Of a stretch of 9,298 nucleotides of DNA, positions 1 through 6,649 are shown one piece after another. Below the pieces are notes generated by a model, which saw only the letters and a program-made list of their open reading frames with translations, was not told where the DNA came from and did not search any database. Every line of letters starts with the position of its first letter. The first letter of the stretch is position 1. The stretch covers positions 1-9,298 of the forward strand of contig CAJASG010000759.1 of the NCBI GenBank assembly GCA_903944555.1, in the 5' to 3' direction. This DNA comes from an uncultured beta proteobacterium (GTDB taxonomy: Bacteria > Pseudomonadota > Gammaproteobacteria > Burkholderiales > Burkholderiaceae_C). Position numbers and translations under genes: made by a program.

Positions 1-437
1 ACCGTGCCAAACAGGCCGACAAACGGTGCGGTGGAGCCTACCGACGCCAGAACCGCCAGCCCGCTTTGGAAGCGTGCGGTGCTGTCGTCAATCGAGTTGC
101 GCAGGCAGCGCTGAATCCAGTCGCTGATGTCCAGCGTGTCATGCAACTGCGTTTGGGTGTTGCGGTGGTGGGTGGTGGCCTCCTGCCCGGCCTGGGCCAG
201 TTGCACAAACGGATTGCCCGCCTGGGGGCCCAGTGCTTTCATGCCGGCGGCAAAGTCTTCGCTGTGCCAGAACGTTTCGGTGCGCTGCCCCAGGGACTTG
301 AACTTGAAAATATCCAGCGCCTTGATCAGGATGACCATCCACGAAGCCAGCGACATGACCAGCAGCAGCAGTGCCACGGCGCGGGTCACCCAGTCGCCTT
401 GGGTCCAAAGGGTGACGAGACCTAGTTGCGAATCCAT
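1..437 (-). CDS. exbB: ExbB/TolQ/MotA-family proton-channel protein, 3' end off the window
   Basis: ExbB is the inner-membrane proton-channel subunit that, with ExbD, powers TonB for transport across the outer membrane. Only the first 145 codons are here; the C-terminal part lies beyond position 1. An amphipathic N-terminus is followed by a membrane helix at about residues 20-40 (AVALLLLVMSLASWMVILI). A cytoplasmic stretch follows, then the family hallmark RFQSGLAVLASVGSTAPFVG (about 122-141), which starts the second membrane segment. The ATG at 437 is preceded by GGAG (443-446) at good spacing. It lies 38 bp downstream of tonB on the same strand, so the two are almost certainly cotranscribed, and exbD is expected next. 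The TolQ paralogue is possible from sequence alone, but the tonB neighbour favours ExbB. Confidence 0.9.
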   Translation of the reverse strand, partial: MDSQLGLVTLWTQGDWVTRAVALLLLVMSLASWMVILIKALDIFKFKSLGQRTETFWHSEDFAAGMKALGPQAGNPFVQLAQAGQEATTHHRNTQTQLHDTLDISDWIQRCLRNSIDDSTARFQSGLAVLASVGSTAPFVGLFGT

Positions 438-475
438 ATCTACTCCAAAAAAAAACGGTTTGAAAAAAAAGGGGC

Positions 476-1147
476 TTACTCAAGCACAAAGCTGAACGGA
501 ACGTTGAACCACATGGCCTCGGCCACGCCTGCGCGCTTACCCGGCACGTAGCGCCAGCGCAGGGCCGTGGCCAATGCGGATTGGTCCAGCCGGTCGAACC
601 CGCTGGACTGCTTGATTTCTGCTTTTTGGGGCATGCCATCGGCCCCAATCAGGGTGCGCACCACCACTTTGCCTTGCTCGCCCAATCGCTTGCTCAAAGG
701 CGGGTAGGGCGGTTTGGGGTTGTGCAGGTAGTCGGCGTCGCTGGATGGCAGCTCCACTTTGGGCACCACCTGTGCGGCCGTGTTGGCGCCCGTTGTGCCC
801 ACGCTGGCTGTTGCCGTACCGGGTGCTACGGGCGCTGGCGTCGTAGTGGGCGCAGCGGAAAGGGGCTGCGATATCGGCTCGGCGACGGCCACGGGCGTCG
901 GCACAGAAAGAGGCACCGGTGTTGGTTTGGGAGTCGATTTTGCTATGGATTTAGGAGCTGCCTGCGCAGGTCTGGATTGGGCTGGAGGCACTTTTTGCAC
1001 CGAACTTTGTGGCTCCATGATCTCCACCAGTATCTCGGCGGGAACCACTATTTCGGCTACGCGGCGCAGCAATCCACTTTGCAGCGCCCACAGGCCTCCC
1101 AGATGGGTTAGCAGCACGACAGCGGCAATGATGGTGTTTCGGTTCAT
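476..1147 (-). CDS. tonB: Energy transducer TonB
   Basis: TonB transmits proton-motive force from ExbB/ExbD to outer-membrane receptors. The 223-residue product has an N-terminal membrane anchor (about residues 5-27), a Pro/Ala/Thr-rich periplasmic linker (about 45-135), and a C-terminal TonB domain over roughly the last 85 residues. The domain shows the typical PKPPYPPLSKRLGEQGKVVV, SSGFDRLDQSAL and WRYVPGKRAG blocks. I chose the ATG at 1147. An in-frame TTG at 1165 would add six residues (MVDFSP) but has no Shine-Dalgarno and would push charge ahead of the anchor. The ATG overlaps the stop of a short upstream reading frame as ATGA. The linker segment AQAAPKSIAK is encoded by a copy of the dispersed repeat at 942-995. 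The gene lies between the siderophore receptor and exbB, so it is probably the dedicated motor of that receptor under Fur control. Confidence 0.93.
   Translation of the reverse strand: MNRNTIIAAVVLLTHLGGLWALQSGLLRRVAEIVVPAEILVEIMEPQSSVQKVPPAQSRPAQAAPKSIAKSTPKPTPVPLSVPTPVAVAEPISQPLSAAPTTTPAPVAPGTATASVGTTGANTAAQVVPKVELPSSDADYLHNPKPPYPPLSKRLGEQGKVVVRTLIGADGMPQKAEIKQSSGFDRLDQSALATALRWRYVPGKRAGVAEAMWFNVPFSFVLE
942..995 (+). repeat. 54-bp dispersed repeat, copy 1, inside tonB
   Basis: The copy has the layout GCTAT, 9 bases, AGCTGCCTGCGCA (956-968), 12 bases, then a GCTGGAGGC half followed by a T-rich end. Both the motifs and the spacings match the copy at 6067-6120. It lies wholly within the tonB linker and, read on the coding strand, gives AQAAPKSIAK in frame. 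Confidence 0.7.
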
Positions 1148-1218
1148 CGGTGAAAAATCCACCAAGTCGAGCCCAACACCAGCGCCAGACTGCCACCCAG
1201 GGTAGAGATAAATTCCAT
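1144..1218 (-). CDS. Possible 24-residue single-span membrane peptide coupled to tonB
   Basis: A short reading frame begins at ATG 1218 with MEFISTLGGSLALVLG and ends WWIFHR. It fills the gap between the receptor and tonB. The middle is hydrophobic enough for one membrane helix with a basic C-terminal end. Its TGA overlaps the tonB start as ATGA, the usual arrangement for translational coupling. Against it, no Shine-Dalgarno is visible upstream, and an in-frame TGA lies two codons before the ATG. I do not recognise a family. It could be a real small protein, a leader peptide, the tail of a decayed gene, or chance. Confidence 0.35.
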   Translation of the reverse strand: MEFISTLGGSLALVLGSTWWIFHR

Positions 1219-1280
1219 TTTTCAGTGCTTTTTGAATAGATCAGGTACCAGCCACATGCTCAGCAGGTCGGATAGTCGGT

Positions 1281-3539
1281 TTAGAACTTGATGTTCAGTG
1301 TGGCCTGGATGTTTCGGCCCGAACCAGGGATGTAAAAGTTGGTGTACAGGGAGTCTGCATACAGCTTGTTCAACGCGTTGGTGACGTTGCCCTTGAGCAC
1401 ATAACGTTCGCTGAACTTGTACTCAGCCATCAAATCGAGCGTGGCAAAGGCCGGGGCCATGAACCCGGGGTTGGTAGCTGGCGATTGTTCGCTTCTGAAA
1501 TTGATACCTGTGCCAAAACGGAATTCTGGGGTCAGTTGGTAGGTACTCCATACCGTGCCACTGTGTATGGGGGTCAACCCAGGGCGCTCGCCCACGCGCG
1601 CGCCGTTGGCGGTGGCGTTGGACACGTCGATCATCGCGTCGGGCATCCACATGTAGGAGCCAAACACCTCCCATTTGGGCGTCAGCAGGCCGGTGATGTC
1701 CACTTCAAAGCCAGTGGTGTGGCGTTGGCCGGACAACAAAAATTGCGTGGCCGCCGAGTCGGGGTCGGTGTTGCGCTCGTTGAACTTGGTGGACTGGAAG
1801 ATGGCCAGGCGGGTGGTAAAGCGTTTGTCCGCAGTGTCCAGTTTGGCACCGAACTCGATGTTCTTGCTTTGCTCCGGTGGTGTGCTGGCGCTTCTTGCGC
1901 TGTAGGAGTAGGTGTCGGCCGACGTATTGAACGAGGTGCCGTAGGAGAAGTGGAAGGAGCTCAAATCGCTGGGCTGGTACAAAAAGCCCACGCGCTGGCT
2001 CCAATCGCCAATGGTTTGGGCGTAAGCCCCCGTGTTTTTGCCTGCTGTATTGAGGGTGTCGTAGGTGCCGCGCATGCGGTCGTAGCGCAGGCCGCCCAGA
2101 ACTTTCCAGTGCGCGGCAACCTGGACCAGGTCCTGTGCATACACACCGAGGTTGTCGGCTGCGAACTGGTTGCTTAAGGTCAATGTGCGTGCGCCTTCAT
2201 CGACCCATGCGCCATCGCTGGGGTTGCCTGCCGTGGTGCTGGGTTTGGCAACGGGCAGTGCGGATGCTGCGTAGACCCGTTTGCCTTCCCGGGCCAGGTC
2301 TACGCCGGCCAGCACTACGTGCTTGACGCCCAAAGCCTGGAACTTGGTGCTGAAATCACTTTGGGCGTAGGTGCCGTTGAGATCCTGGATTTTGTTGTTG
2401 CCATTGGCGCTACGGGTAATGACCGAGGCGTCCGAAAAATTGTTGATGCCGGTGCCGGCACCATAGTTCAGAGCGCTGGCGCGCTGATCGCGGGTGAACA
2501 CACCGCGGCGCACCGTTGTTTTGAGTTCGGAATCATCTTGGAAGCGGTGGGTATGGCTGGCCGTGAGGTAGTCGGCCGCCCCCTTGTTGTAGTCGCTGGC
2601 CATGCCGTAGTAGGTGTTGGGTGCAATGGCTTCGTTGATGGTGCTGGTGGAGGTGGCTGCGGTCGATGTGGGCTTGATCCAGCGGATGCCGTAGTTCATG
2701 CCGTTGTCATTGCGCAGCGTGTACAGCCCCAAAGAAAACTCATTCGCCGTGCCAATCCCAAAACGGTAAGCCGTAGCCAGGCCCTTTTTGTCGATGCTGC
2801 TGCCCGCGCCATTGCTGTCGGCCTTGGTGGCCATGGCGGTGATGCGCAAACCCGCGTCTTCACTGGTGCGGATGTTGAAGTCGCCCGTGACGCGGCGGTA
2901 GTTGTAGCTACCCAGGGTGGTGGTGACCTCGTTTTCGTCGATGGCACGGGGCTGCTTGCTCACCTGGTTGACCGCGCCACCCGTGGAGCCCCGGCCAAAC
3001 AGCATGGAGGCGGAACCCCGCAGCAGCTCGATGCGGTCGTTGTTGAAGGTGTCGCGTTCATAAAAGGCCGCGTCCCGCAGGCCATCAATAAAGATGTCGC
3101 CGGACGTGGCCAGTGAGAAACCGCGCAGGCGGATGTCCTCTTCACCGCCTTCGGCGGCTTGAAAGGTCACGCCAGCGGTGTTGTGCAACACCTCTTTGAG
3201 GGTGTCCAGGTTACGGTCGTCGATCAGCTTTTCTGTGACCACGGTGACCGACTGGGGGATGTCGCGCAACAACTGCTTGCCCTTGCCGATGCTTGTGGTG
3301 GTGGCGCGCAGAGCATCTTTGCCTTCCAGTGCTTCGGCACGCTCTTTGATGACGACGGGCTTGAGGGTTTTTTCTTCCTCTGGGGTCGTCTGCTGTGCCA
3401 TGGCGCCGATGGAGCCAGCGACGAGCAGCGCACCCAGGGGAATCTGGCGCGGCATTTTTGCTATTAAAAAGAGAGCTGCTTGCGCAGTATGGGTAAGGGT
3501 TAAACCCGTATTTTTTGTAAAAGGTTGTGTAAAAAGCAT
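1281..3539 (-). CDS. TonB-dependent siderophore receptor, catecholate/Fiu-like
   Basis: This is a 752-residue outer-membrane beta-barrel that binds a ferric siderophore and imports it using TonB energy. A leader ends at AMA-Q (about residues 46-49), and a TonB-box-like TLKPVVIKE follows (58-66). The plug domain runs from about 90 to 195 and contains RDIPQSVTVVTEKLIDDRN, IRLRGF, IDGLRD, RIELLRGSASMLFGRGSTGG and NQVSKQP. The barrel ends with NALNKLYADSLY and a terminal Phe, as expected for BAM insertion. The C-terminal block resembles Fiu-type catecholate receptors; the ligand is inferred. The open frame continues upstream of 3539 antisense to DUF1513, so I chose the ATG at 3539, which has GGTGGA about 9 bases upstream. 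The ATG at 3455 (MPRQIPLGALL) gives a more ordinary signal peptide but has no ribosome site. The extra leader residues come mostly from repeat copy 3460-3513. The promoter overlaps a Fur box. Confidence 0.93.
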   Translation of the reverse strand: MLFTQPFTKNTGLTLTHTAQAALFLIAKMPRQIPLGALLVAGSIGAMAQQTTPEEEKTLKPVVIKERAEALEGKDALRATTTSIGKGKQLLRDIPQSVTVVTEKLIDDRNLDTLKEVLHNTAGVTFQAAEGGEEDIRLRGFSLATSGDIFIDGLRDAAFYERDTFNNDRIELLRGSASMLFGRGSTGGAVNQVSKQPRAIDENEVTTTLGSYNYRRVTGDFNIRTSEDAGLRITAMATKADSNGAGSSIDKKGLATAYRFGIGTANEFSLGLYTLRNDNGMNYGIRWIKPTSTAATSTSTINEAIAPNTYYGMASDYNKGAADYLTASHTHRFQDDSELKTTVRRGVFTRDQRASALNYGAGTGINNFSDASVITRSANGNNKIQDLNGTYAQSDFSTKFQALGVKHVVLAGVDLAREGKRVYAASALPVAKPSTTAGNPSDGAWVDEGARTLTLSNQFAADNLGVYAQDLVQVAAHWKVLGGLRYDRMRGTYDTLNTAGKNTGAYAQTIGDWSQRVGFLYQPSDLSSFHFSYGTSFNTSADTYSYSARSASTPPEQSKNIEFGAKLDTADKRFTTRLAIFQSTKFNERNTDPDSAATQFLLSGQRHTTGFEVDITGLLTPKWEVFGSYMWMPDAMIDVSNATANGARVGERPGLTPIHSGTVWSTYQLTPEFRFGTGINFRSEQSPATNPGFMAPAFATLDLMAEYKFSERYVLKGNVTNALNKLYADSLYTNFYIPGSGRNIQATLNIKF
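3460..3513 (+). repeat. 54-bp dispersed repeat, copy 2, inside the receptor leader
   Basis: GCTAT, 9 bases, AGCTGCTTGCGCA (3474-3486), 12 bases, then a degenerate GTTAAACCCGTA half and T-rich end. On the receptor coding strand it reads AQAALFLIAK, in the same frame as the tonB copy. It occupies the stretch between the two candidate start codons. Confidence 0.7.
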
Positions 3540-3637
3540 AGTACGGATTCCACCAGGAGGAACAAATGGGGTTGGCTGGCTGAATCCGCTGGTCCGAGAC
3601 CATGAAAGCGGTGTGGCTTGCTGTAAATTATGTCTGT

Positions 3638-3666
3638 ATTGTAAATGAGAATCGATGTCATTTGCA
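3638..3666 (-). promoter_or_regulatory. Fur box over the receptor promoter, shared with the DUF1513 gene
   Basis: The 19-mer at 3644-3662 matches 15 of 18 scored positions of an idealised Fur palindrome (AATGAGAAT-N-ATTCTCATT). On the minus strand it fits between a -10-like TACAAT (3638-3643) and a weak -35-like TGCAAA (3661-3666), so bound Fur would block transcription of the receptor operon. The DUF1513 gene starts only 43 bp away on the plus strand, with a possible -35 TTGTAA at 3639-3644, so it may be controlled by the same site. This is the expected logic for siderophore uptake. The promoter elements are less certain than the box. Confidence 0.65.
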
Positions 3667-3704
3667 TTAAACTCTCTTTTTTTACACAAGTTGATGGAAT
3701 GACT

Positions 3705-4850
3705 ATGAACAAGCGTGAGTTTTTGCGGTGGCTGGGTGGTGCCGGTTTGGTGTCCTTGGCACCCTTGTCGGGTCTGGCGCAGACCCAGCCGGTAGGTGTG
3801 TCGCCGGCCGATACGGCGACCACGCTGGCGGCGGCCTGGCGCCAGGGAACGGGGGCGGGCAGTGACTTCGTCGGTTTGTTGCAACTGGACTGGGCCCAGG
3901 CCCAGAGCCGTATCAAGGCTGCGGTGGCGCTTCCCAGCCGGTCCCACGGGCTGGTGGCGCAGGCGGATGGTGGTTTTGTCGCTGTGGCGGTGCGCCCGGG
4001 CAGCTGGATCGTGCGCTGCGATGCGCAAGGCCATGCGGCCCAGTGGTTGCAGATGGACAGCGAACCCGAAGGCCGAACGCTGGACGGCCACGTGTGCGCC
4101 AGCGCCGATGGGCAATGGCTGTACACCACCGAAACCAACACGCGCTCCGGCCAGGGCTGGATCTCGGTGCGTGATGCACGCAGCCTGCACAAAGTAGCCC
4201 AGTGGCGCACCCACGGGGTGGAGCCGCACCAGGCACTGCTCGATGCCACTGGCTCGCTGTGGGTCGCCAATGGCGGCATCTACCGCGCCGACGGGGACAA
4301 GAAGCGCGATCTGCATCTGATGGACTCGTCCCTGGTGCGCATCAACCTGGAAAACGGGGAGCGTCTGGGCCAGTGGCGTTTGAAGGACCAGCGCCTGGGT
4401 ATCCGGCATATGGCCTGGAGCGCGCCGAACAGTGCGGGCGAGGTTTTGCTGGGGATTGCGCTGCAAAACGAGCATGACGATATTGCGCAGCGCCGCAGCT
4501 CCCCAGTGCTGGCGGTGTGGGATGGCAAGAGTTTGCAAACCCCTGCGTTGGCACCCGTGGGTGGTGGCTACAGCGGCGACATTGTGGCCGGTCCGCAAGG
4601 GGGGTTTGTATTGAGTTGTATGCGGGCCAACGCCGCCTTGCAATGGAGTCCAGCCAATCCTGCCGAGTTAAACACCGTGGCCATGCTGCAGGAAGTCGGC
4701 GCCTTGGCGCCATGGGTGTCCGATGTGCATCCCCAGGGTGTGTTGATGGCTGCGGCACGCGGGGTGGGGCGCTGGCATCCGCAGGTTCCTGCTGCCATGC
4801 TGAAATGGCCCGAAGGCCTGGTGGTGGACAACCACTGGGTGGTGGTGTAA
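3705..4850 (+). CDS. DUF1513 beta-propeller-like exported protein
   Basis: This 381-residue protein belongs to the DUF1513 family, periplasmic proteins of unknown biochemistry, often found beside imelysin/EfeO-type iron genes as I recall. The N-terminus MNKREFLRWLGGAGLVSLA is an export signal with a Tat-like KRxFL motif (Lys in place of the first Arg), probably cleaved near GLAQ. Family blocks are visible in order: RSHGLVA, RTLDGHVCASADGQWLYTTE, GVEPHQALLDATGSLWVANGG, the DSSLVRINLENG strand and LGIRHMAW. This spacing suggests blades of a propeller. I chose ATG 3705 because GATGGA lies about 6 bases upstream. ATG 3699 (MTMNKRE) is possible, and ATG 3645 is unlikely because it lies inside the Fur box. 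It diverges from the receptor gene, which suggests an iron-related role. Confidence 0.85.
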   Translation: MNKREFLRWLGGAGLVSLAPLSGLAQTQPVGVSPADTATTLAAAWRQGTGAGSDFVGLLQLDWAQAQSRIKAAVALPSRSHGLVAQADGGFVAVAVRPGSWIVRCDAQGHAAQWLQMDSEPEGRTLDGHVCASADGQWLYTTETNTRSGQGWISVRDARSLHKVAQWRTHGVEPHQALLDATGSLWVANGGIYRADGDKKRDLHLMDSSLVRINLENGERLGQWRLKDQRLGIRHMAWSAPNSAGEVLLGIALQNEHDDIAQRRSSPVLAVWDGKSLQTPALAPVGGGYSGDIVAGPQGGFVLSCMRANAALQWSPANPAELNTVAMLQEVGALAPWVSDVHPQGVLMAAARGVGRWHPQVPAAMLKWPEGLVVDNHWVVV

Positions 4851-4906
4851 CCCGTTGAGACTCAAAGCTGCGCGGCACTGCTTCCACAAACCTGCGTATG
4901 ACTGGC

Positions 4907-5050
4907 CTACGCGTGGTGACCGCAGGCACCGTCTGCGCAGCGTCCGCATTGGGTGGCAACGCCCAGCTCCATCTGGATGTCGTCAAAACTCAAGCCTGCG
5001 CGTGCATGGCGGTAGGTAAAAATAGTTTTGTAAATGCGATTAATTCGCAT
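4907..5050 (-). pseudogene. bfd: Remnant of bacterioferritin-associated ferredoxin (bfd), 5' part missing
   Basis: A 47-codon minus-strand frame contains SFDDIQMELGVATQCGRC, the characteristic C-terminal part of Bfd. Bfd is the [2Fe-2S] protein that reduces bacterioferritin to release stored iron. Its cluster uses an N-terminal Cys-x-Cys pair plus the later Cys-x-x-Cys. The second pair is present (residues 35 and 38), but the first is absent. The upstream residues (MRINRIYKTIFTY) come from the Fur-box palindrome and its flank, and the TAG at 4907 comes soon after the second pair. Homology therefore covers only about 4907-5010. The position, divergent from hemP across a shared Fur site, suggests the fragment is in its ancestral place and lost its 5' end by deletion. 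It cannot hold a normal cluster. Confidence 0.72.
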
Positions 5051-5057
5051 TTACAAT
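5028..5057 (+). promoter_or_regulatory. Fur-box palindrome and bidirectional promoter of hemP
   Basis: Arms TTGTAAATGCGA (5028-5039) and TCGCATTTACAA (5045-5056) are perfect reverse complements around a 5-base centre. The central 19-mer (5033-5051) matches 15 of 18 positions of an idealised Fur palindrome. The outer parts read as a promoter in both directions. Toward hemP there is TTGTAA (5028-5033), an 18-base spacer and TACAAT (5052-5057). On the minus strand there is TTGTAA (5051-5056) and TACAAA (5027-5032). The minus-strand promoter now faces the bfd remnant. Confidence 0.7.
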
Positions 5058-5064
5058 TCAAAAC

Positions 5065-5280
5065 ATGAGCTTCACCACACCACCAGAAACACTTCCAGAA
5101 CCCGCAACGCAATCCGACCGGGCCGTGCCCGCGCTGGAGCGCTTTGCGGCGAGCAAGGCTACCCGTCGTGTCCCCAGTTTTGAGTTGTTTGCCGATGCCC
5201 AAGAGCTGGAAATAGAGCACAACGGTGCCTTGTACCGGTTGCGACAAACGTCGTTGGGCAAATTGATTCTCACCAAATAG
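5065..5280 (+). CDS. hemP: Hemin uptake protein HemP
   Basis: This 71-residue protein carries the HemP signature at its C-terminal end: a SFELF block, then EIEHNGALYRLRQTSLGKLILTK (positions 49-71). HemP proteins are small, Fur-controlled factors encoded with haem or siderophore uptake genes; their exact mechanism is not settled. The N-terminal 35 residues are Pro/Thr/Glu-rich and look disordered. The length is typical. No Shine-Dalgarno precedes the ATG, and the predicted -10 ends 7 bases upstream of it, so the mRNA may be leaderless or nearly so. The DUF2325 gene follows after a 61 bp gap on the same strand and may be cotranscribed. Confidence 0.92.
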   Translation: MSFTTPPETLPEPATQSDRAVPALERFAASKATRRVPSFELFADAQELEIEHNGALYRLRQTSLGKLILTK

Positions 5281-5341
5281 CGCACGCCCAACGCAGCACT
5301 CCATCGAATTCATCCACTCCACTTTGAACAAAGGCAACACC

Positions 5342-6075
5342 ATGTGCGACCACCCAGCAGGCTCCTCCACACAATTGCTTTTTGGGCAGCCGTGTGAGAT
5401 TGGCAAACCAGGCGTGGTCAAGGGCTCTCGGCGCAGGCGCCTGTGGGATTTGCCATATGTGTGTTACCGCCCGGTCGTGGGTGTCTGTCTGCTGCTGGAT
5501 ACCCTGCGACGGCTGTTCAACAAAGCCCTGGGTGTGCAAGCGGTGGCCGATGCGTGGGCGCAGGCTCCGCGCCAGGGGGATGTGGCCGGCACGTTGTGGG
5601 CGGCATTGACCCACCCGCGCCGCGATACGGTGCTGGAGGAAGTGTTGCTGCACGATATGCACTTGCTGCCGCACCAGGCCGGTGCCTGTGTGCGGGTGGA
5701 CATTGCCAAGTACAACGCGCTGATGCATGAAAACGGGGTGCTGGCCCGCGAGCTGGGCCGGGTGCAGGAGCGCAGCACCCGCCTGATTGCGGAAAAGGCC
5801 GGTGAGGTGGAGCGCCTGAATGCATTGCTGGTGCAGGCCAGGGCCGAAAGCATGGGTCTGCGCCAAAAACTGGCGGCCACCACCAAATCGCTCGAAGCCC
5901 TGGCCGGCGAAGCGGCCCATGCTGCATGCGCTGCATTTTTGTGGAGAACCCCAGCGCCTCGTCACTGGCGCGGGGTTTGGATCAAATCTCCGGCAAAGGC
6001 GCCGATGCCATTCCGGCCGAGTTCCCTGGCGCAGGGGTTGGTGACAGTGTTCAGGTGTCTGTAAATGCTATCTAA
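5342..6075 (+). pseudogene. DUF2325-family protein gene with internal deletion and frameshift
   Basis: The N-terminal part (MCDHPAGSSTQ, RRRLWDLPYVCYRPVVGVCLLLDTLRRL) matches the N-terminal domain I recall from DUF2325 proteins. A Glu/Arg/Leu-rich coiled coil follows (about residues 125-190). The usual C-terminal domain, with its VLCVGG-type strand and conserved Cys/His residues, is absent. Sequence jumps at about 5920-5932 to the end of that domain, IFVENPSASSLARGL, which is read in another frame (from 5935) to TAA 6073-6075. The main frame instead adds about 40 unrelated residues and stops at 6064 (240 codons). GCTGCAT occurs at 5921-5927 and again at 5930-5936, at the junction. I chose ATG 5342 because AAAGG lies at good spacing; the TTG at 5324 is weaker. 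Its position after hemP suggests iron control. The role is unknown and the product is probably non-functional. Confidence 0.65.
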
Positions 6076-6120
6076 TTAATAGCTGCCTGCGCACATTCCA
6101 TAGGCGCTAGAGGCCGATTT
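6067..6120 (+). repeat. 54-bp dispersed repeat, copy 3, at the end of the DUF2325 gene
   Basis: GCTAT, 9 bases, AGCTGCCTGCGCA (6081-6093), 12 bases, then GCTAGAGGCCGATTT. This is the copy closest to the intergenic repeat I recall from Comamonadaceae genomes. Its first bases supply the last codons and TAA (6073-6075) of the original DUF2325 frame. It lies between that gene and the ybaN stop at 6131. Confidence 0.75.
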
Positions 6121-6130
6121 GATCAATAAT

Positions 6131-6529
6131 TTACGGGGTGGAACGCGTCGGTAGGCTCCACAGCCAGATGGCCACTGCGGTGCAGCACACCCCGGGAATC
6201 CAGCGCAGGTGCGGGGGCAACACCCACCAGGCGGCGACGGAGCTCAGCGCCATCATGGTGGTGGCCGCCTGCTTGGCCCGCAAGGGCACGGCGCGGTTGG
6301 CCCGCCAGTCCCGCACCAGGGGGCCAAAGCGCGGATGCATCAGCAGCCACTGCTCGTACCGGGCACTGCCCCGCGAAAAACAAAAGGCTGCCAGCAGCAC
6401 AAAAGGTGTGGTCGGTAGCAGGGGCAAAACAATGCCCACGATGCCAGTGAGCAGGCAGACACCTCCGGCCACTAGCCAGAGCCAGCGCTGCCAGCGCGGA
6501 CGTGTGGGGTCGGGGTGGGTGGGTTGCAT
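6131..6529 (-). CDS. ybaN: DUF454 / YbaN-like inner-membrane protein
   Basis: This 132-residue integral membrane protein belongs to the DUF454 (YbaN) family; its function is not known. The diagnostic segment GIVLPLLPTTPFVLLAAFCFSRGS (about 32-55) is intact, followed by the family's HPRFGPLVRDWR loop. Hydrophobic helices lie at about 15-33, 37-52, 91-104 and 111-125. Relatives often sit in iron-uptake neighbourhoods, which fits here. The ATG at 6529 has AGG about 11 bases upstream, a weak site. Its stop is 10 bp from the repeat copy at 6067-6120, and it converges with the DUF2325 gene. The gene appears intact. Confidence 0.85.
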   Translation of the reverse strand: MQPTHPDPTRPRWQRWLWLVAGGVCLLTGIVGIVLPLLPTTPFVLLAAFCFSRGSARYEQWLLMHPRFGPLVRDWRANRAVPLRAKQAATTMMALSSVAAWWVLPPHLRWIPGVCCTAVAIWLWSLPTRSTP

Positions 6530-6649
6530 GGTTGGACTTTACCTGAGCGGTCTTTGTCCGGTCGGCCCACAGGGCGTGTGGGGCCAAGGGGTGTGTGCAA
6601 TACATTCAAAGGTGCCGCAACCCCCTGAAAAAACGCACCTAGGAAACTG

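Noticed and set aside
98..109. TGCGCAGGCAGC, resembling the repeat core, inside exbB
   Set aside because: The other half-sites at the fixed spacings are absent, and the bases encode a normal ExbB segment (IQRCLRNS).
2319..3116. 265-codon plus-strand frame opposite the receptor
   Set aside because: It is a GC-rich antisense shadow with no recognisable domain, against a clear receptor on the other strand.
3555..3583. Perfect AGGAGG followed by ATG on the plus strand, in the receptor leader region
   Set aside because: The frame stops after five codons, and the continuation matches nothing I know; probably chance or a relic.
3645..3704. Longer N-terminus for the DUF1513 protein from ATG 3645
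   Set aside because: That ATG lies inside the Fur box, and the added residues precede a complete export signal.
3540..4643. Open extension of the receptor frame to a 1120-codon reading frame
   Set aside because: It runs antisense through the well-supported DUF1513 gene and across the Fur box; the receptor begins at 3539 or 3455.
6530..6649. Gap between ybaN and the channel gene
   Set aside because: I looked for a small gene, Fur box or strong promoter and found none that I can support.
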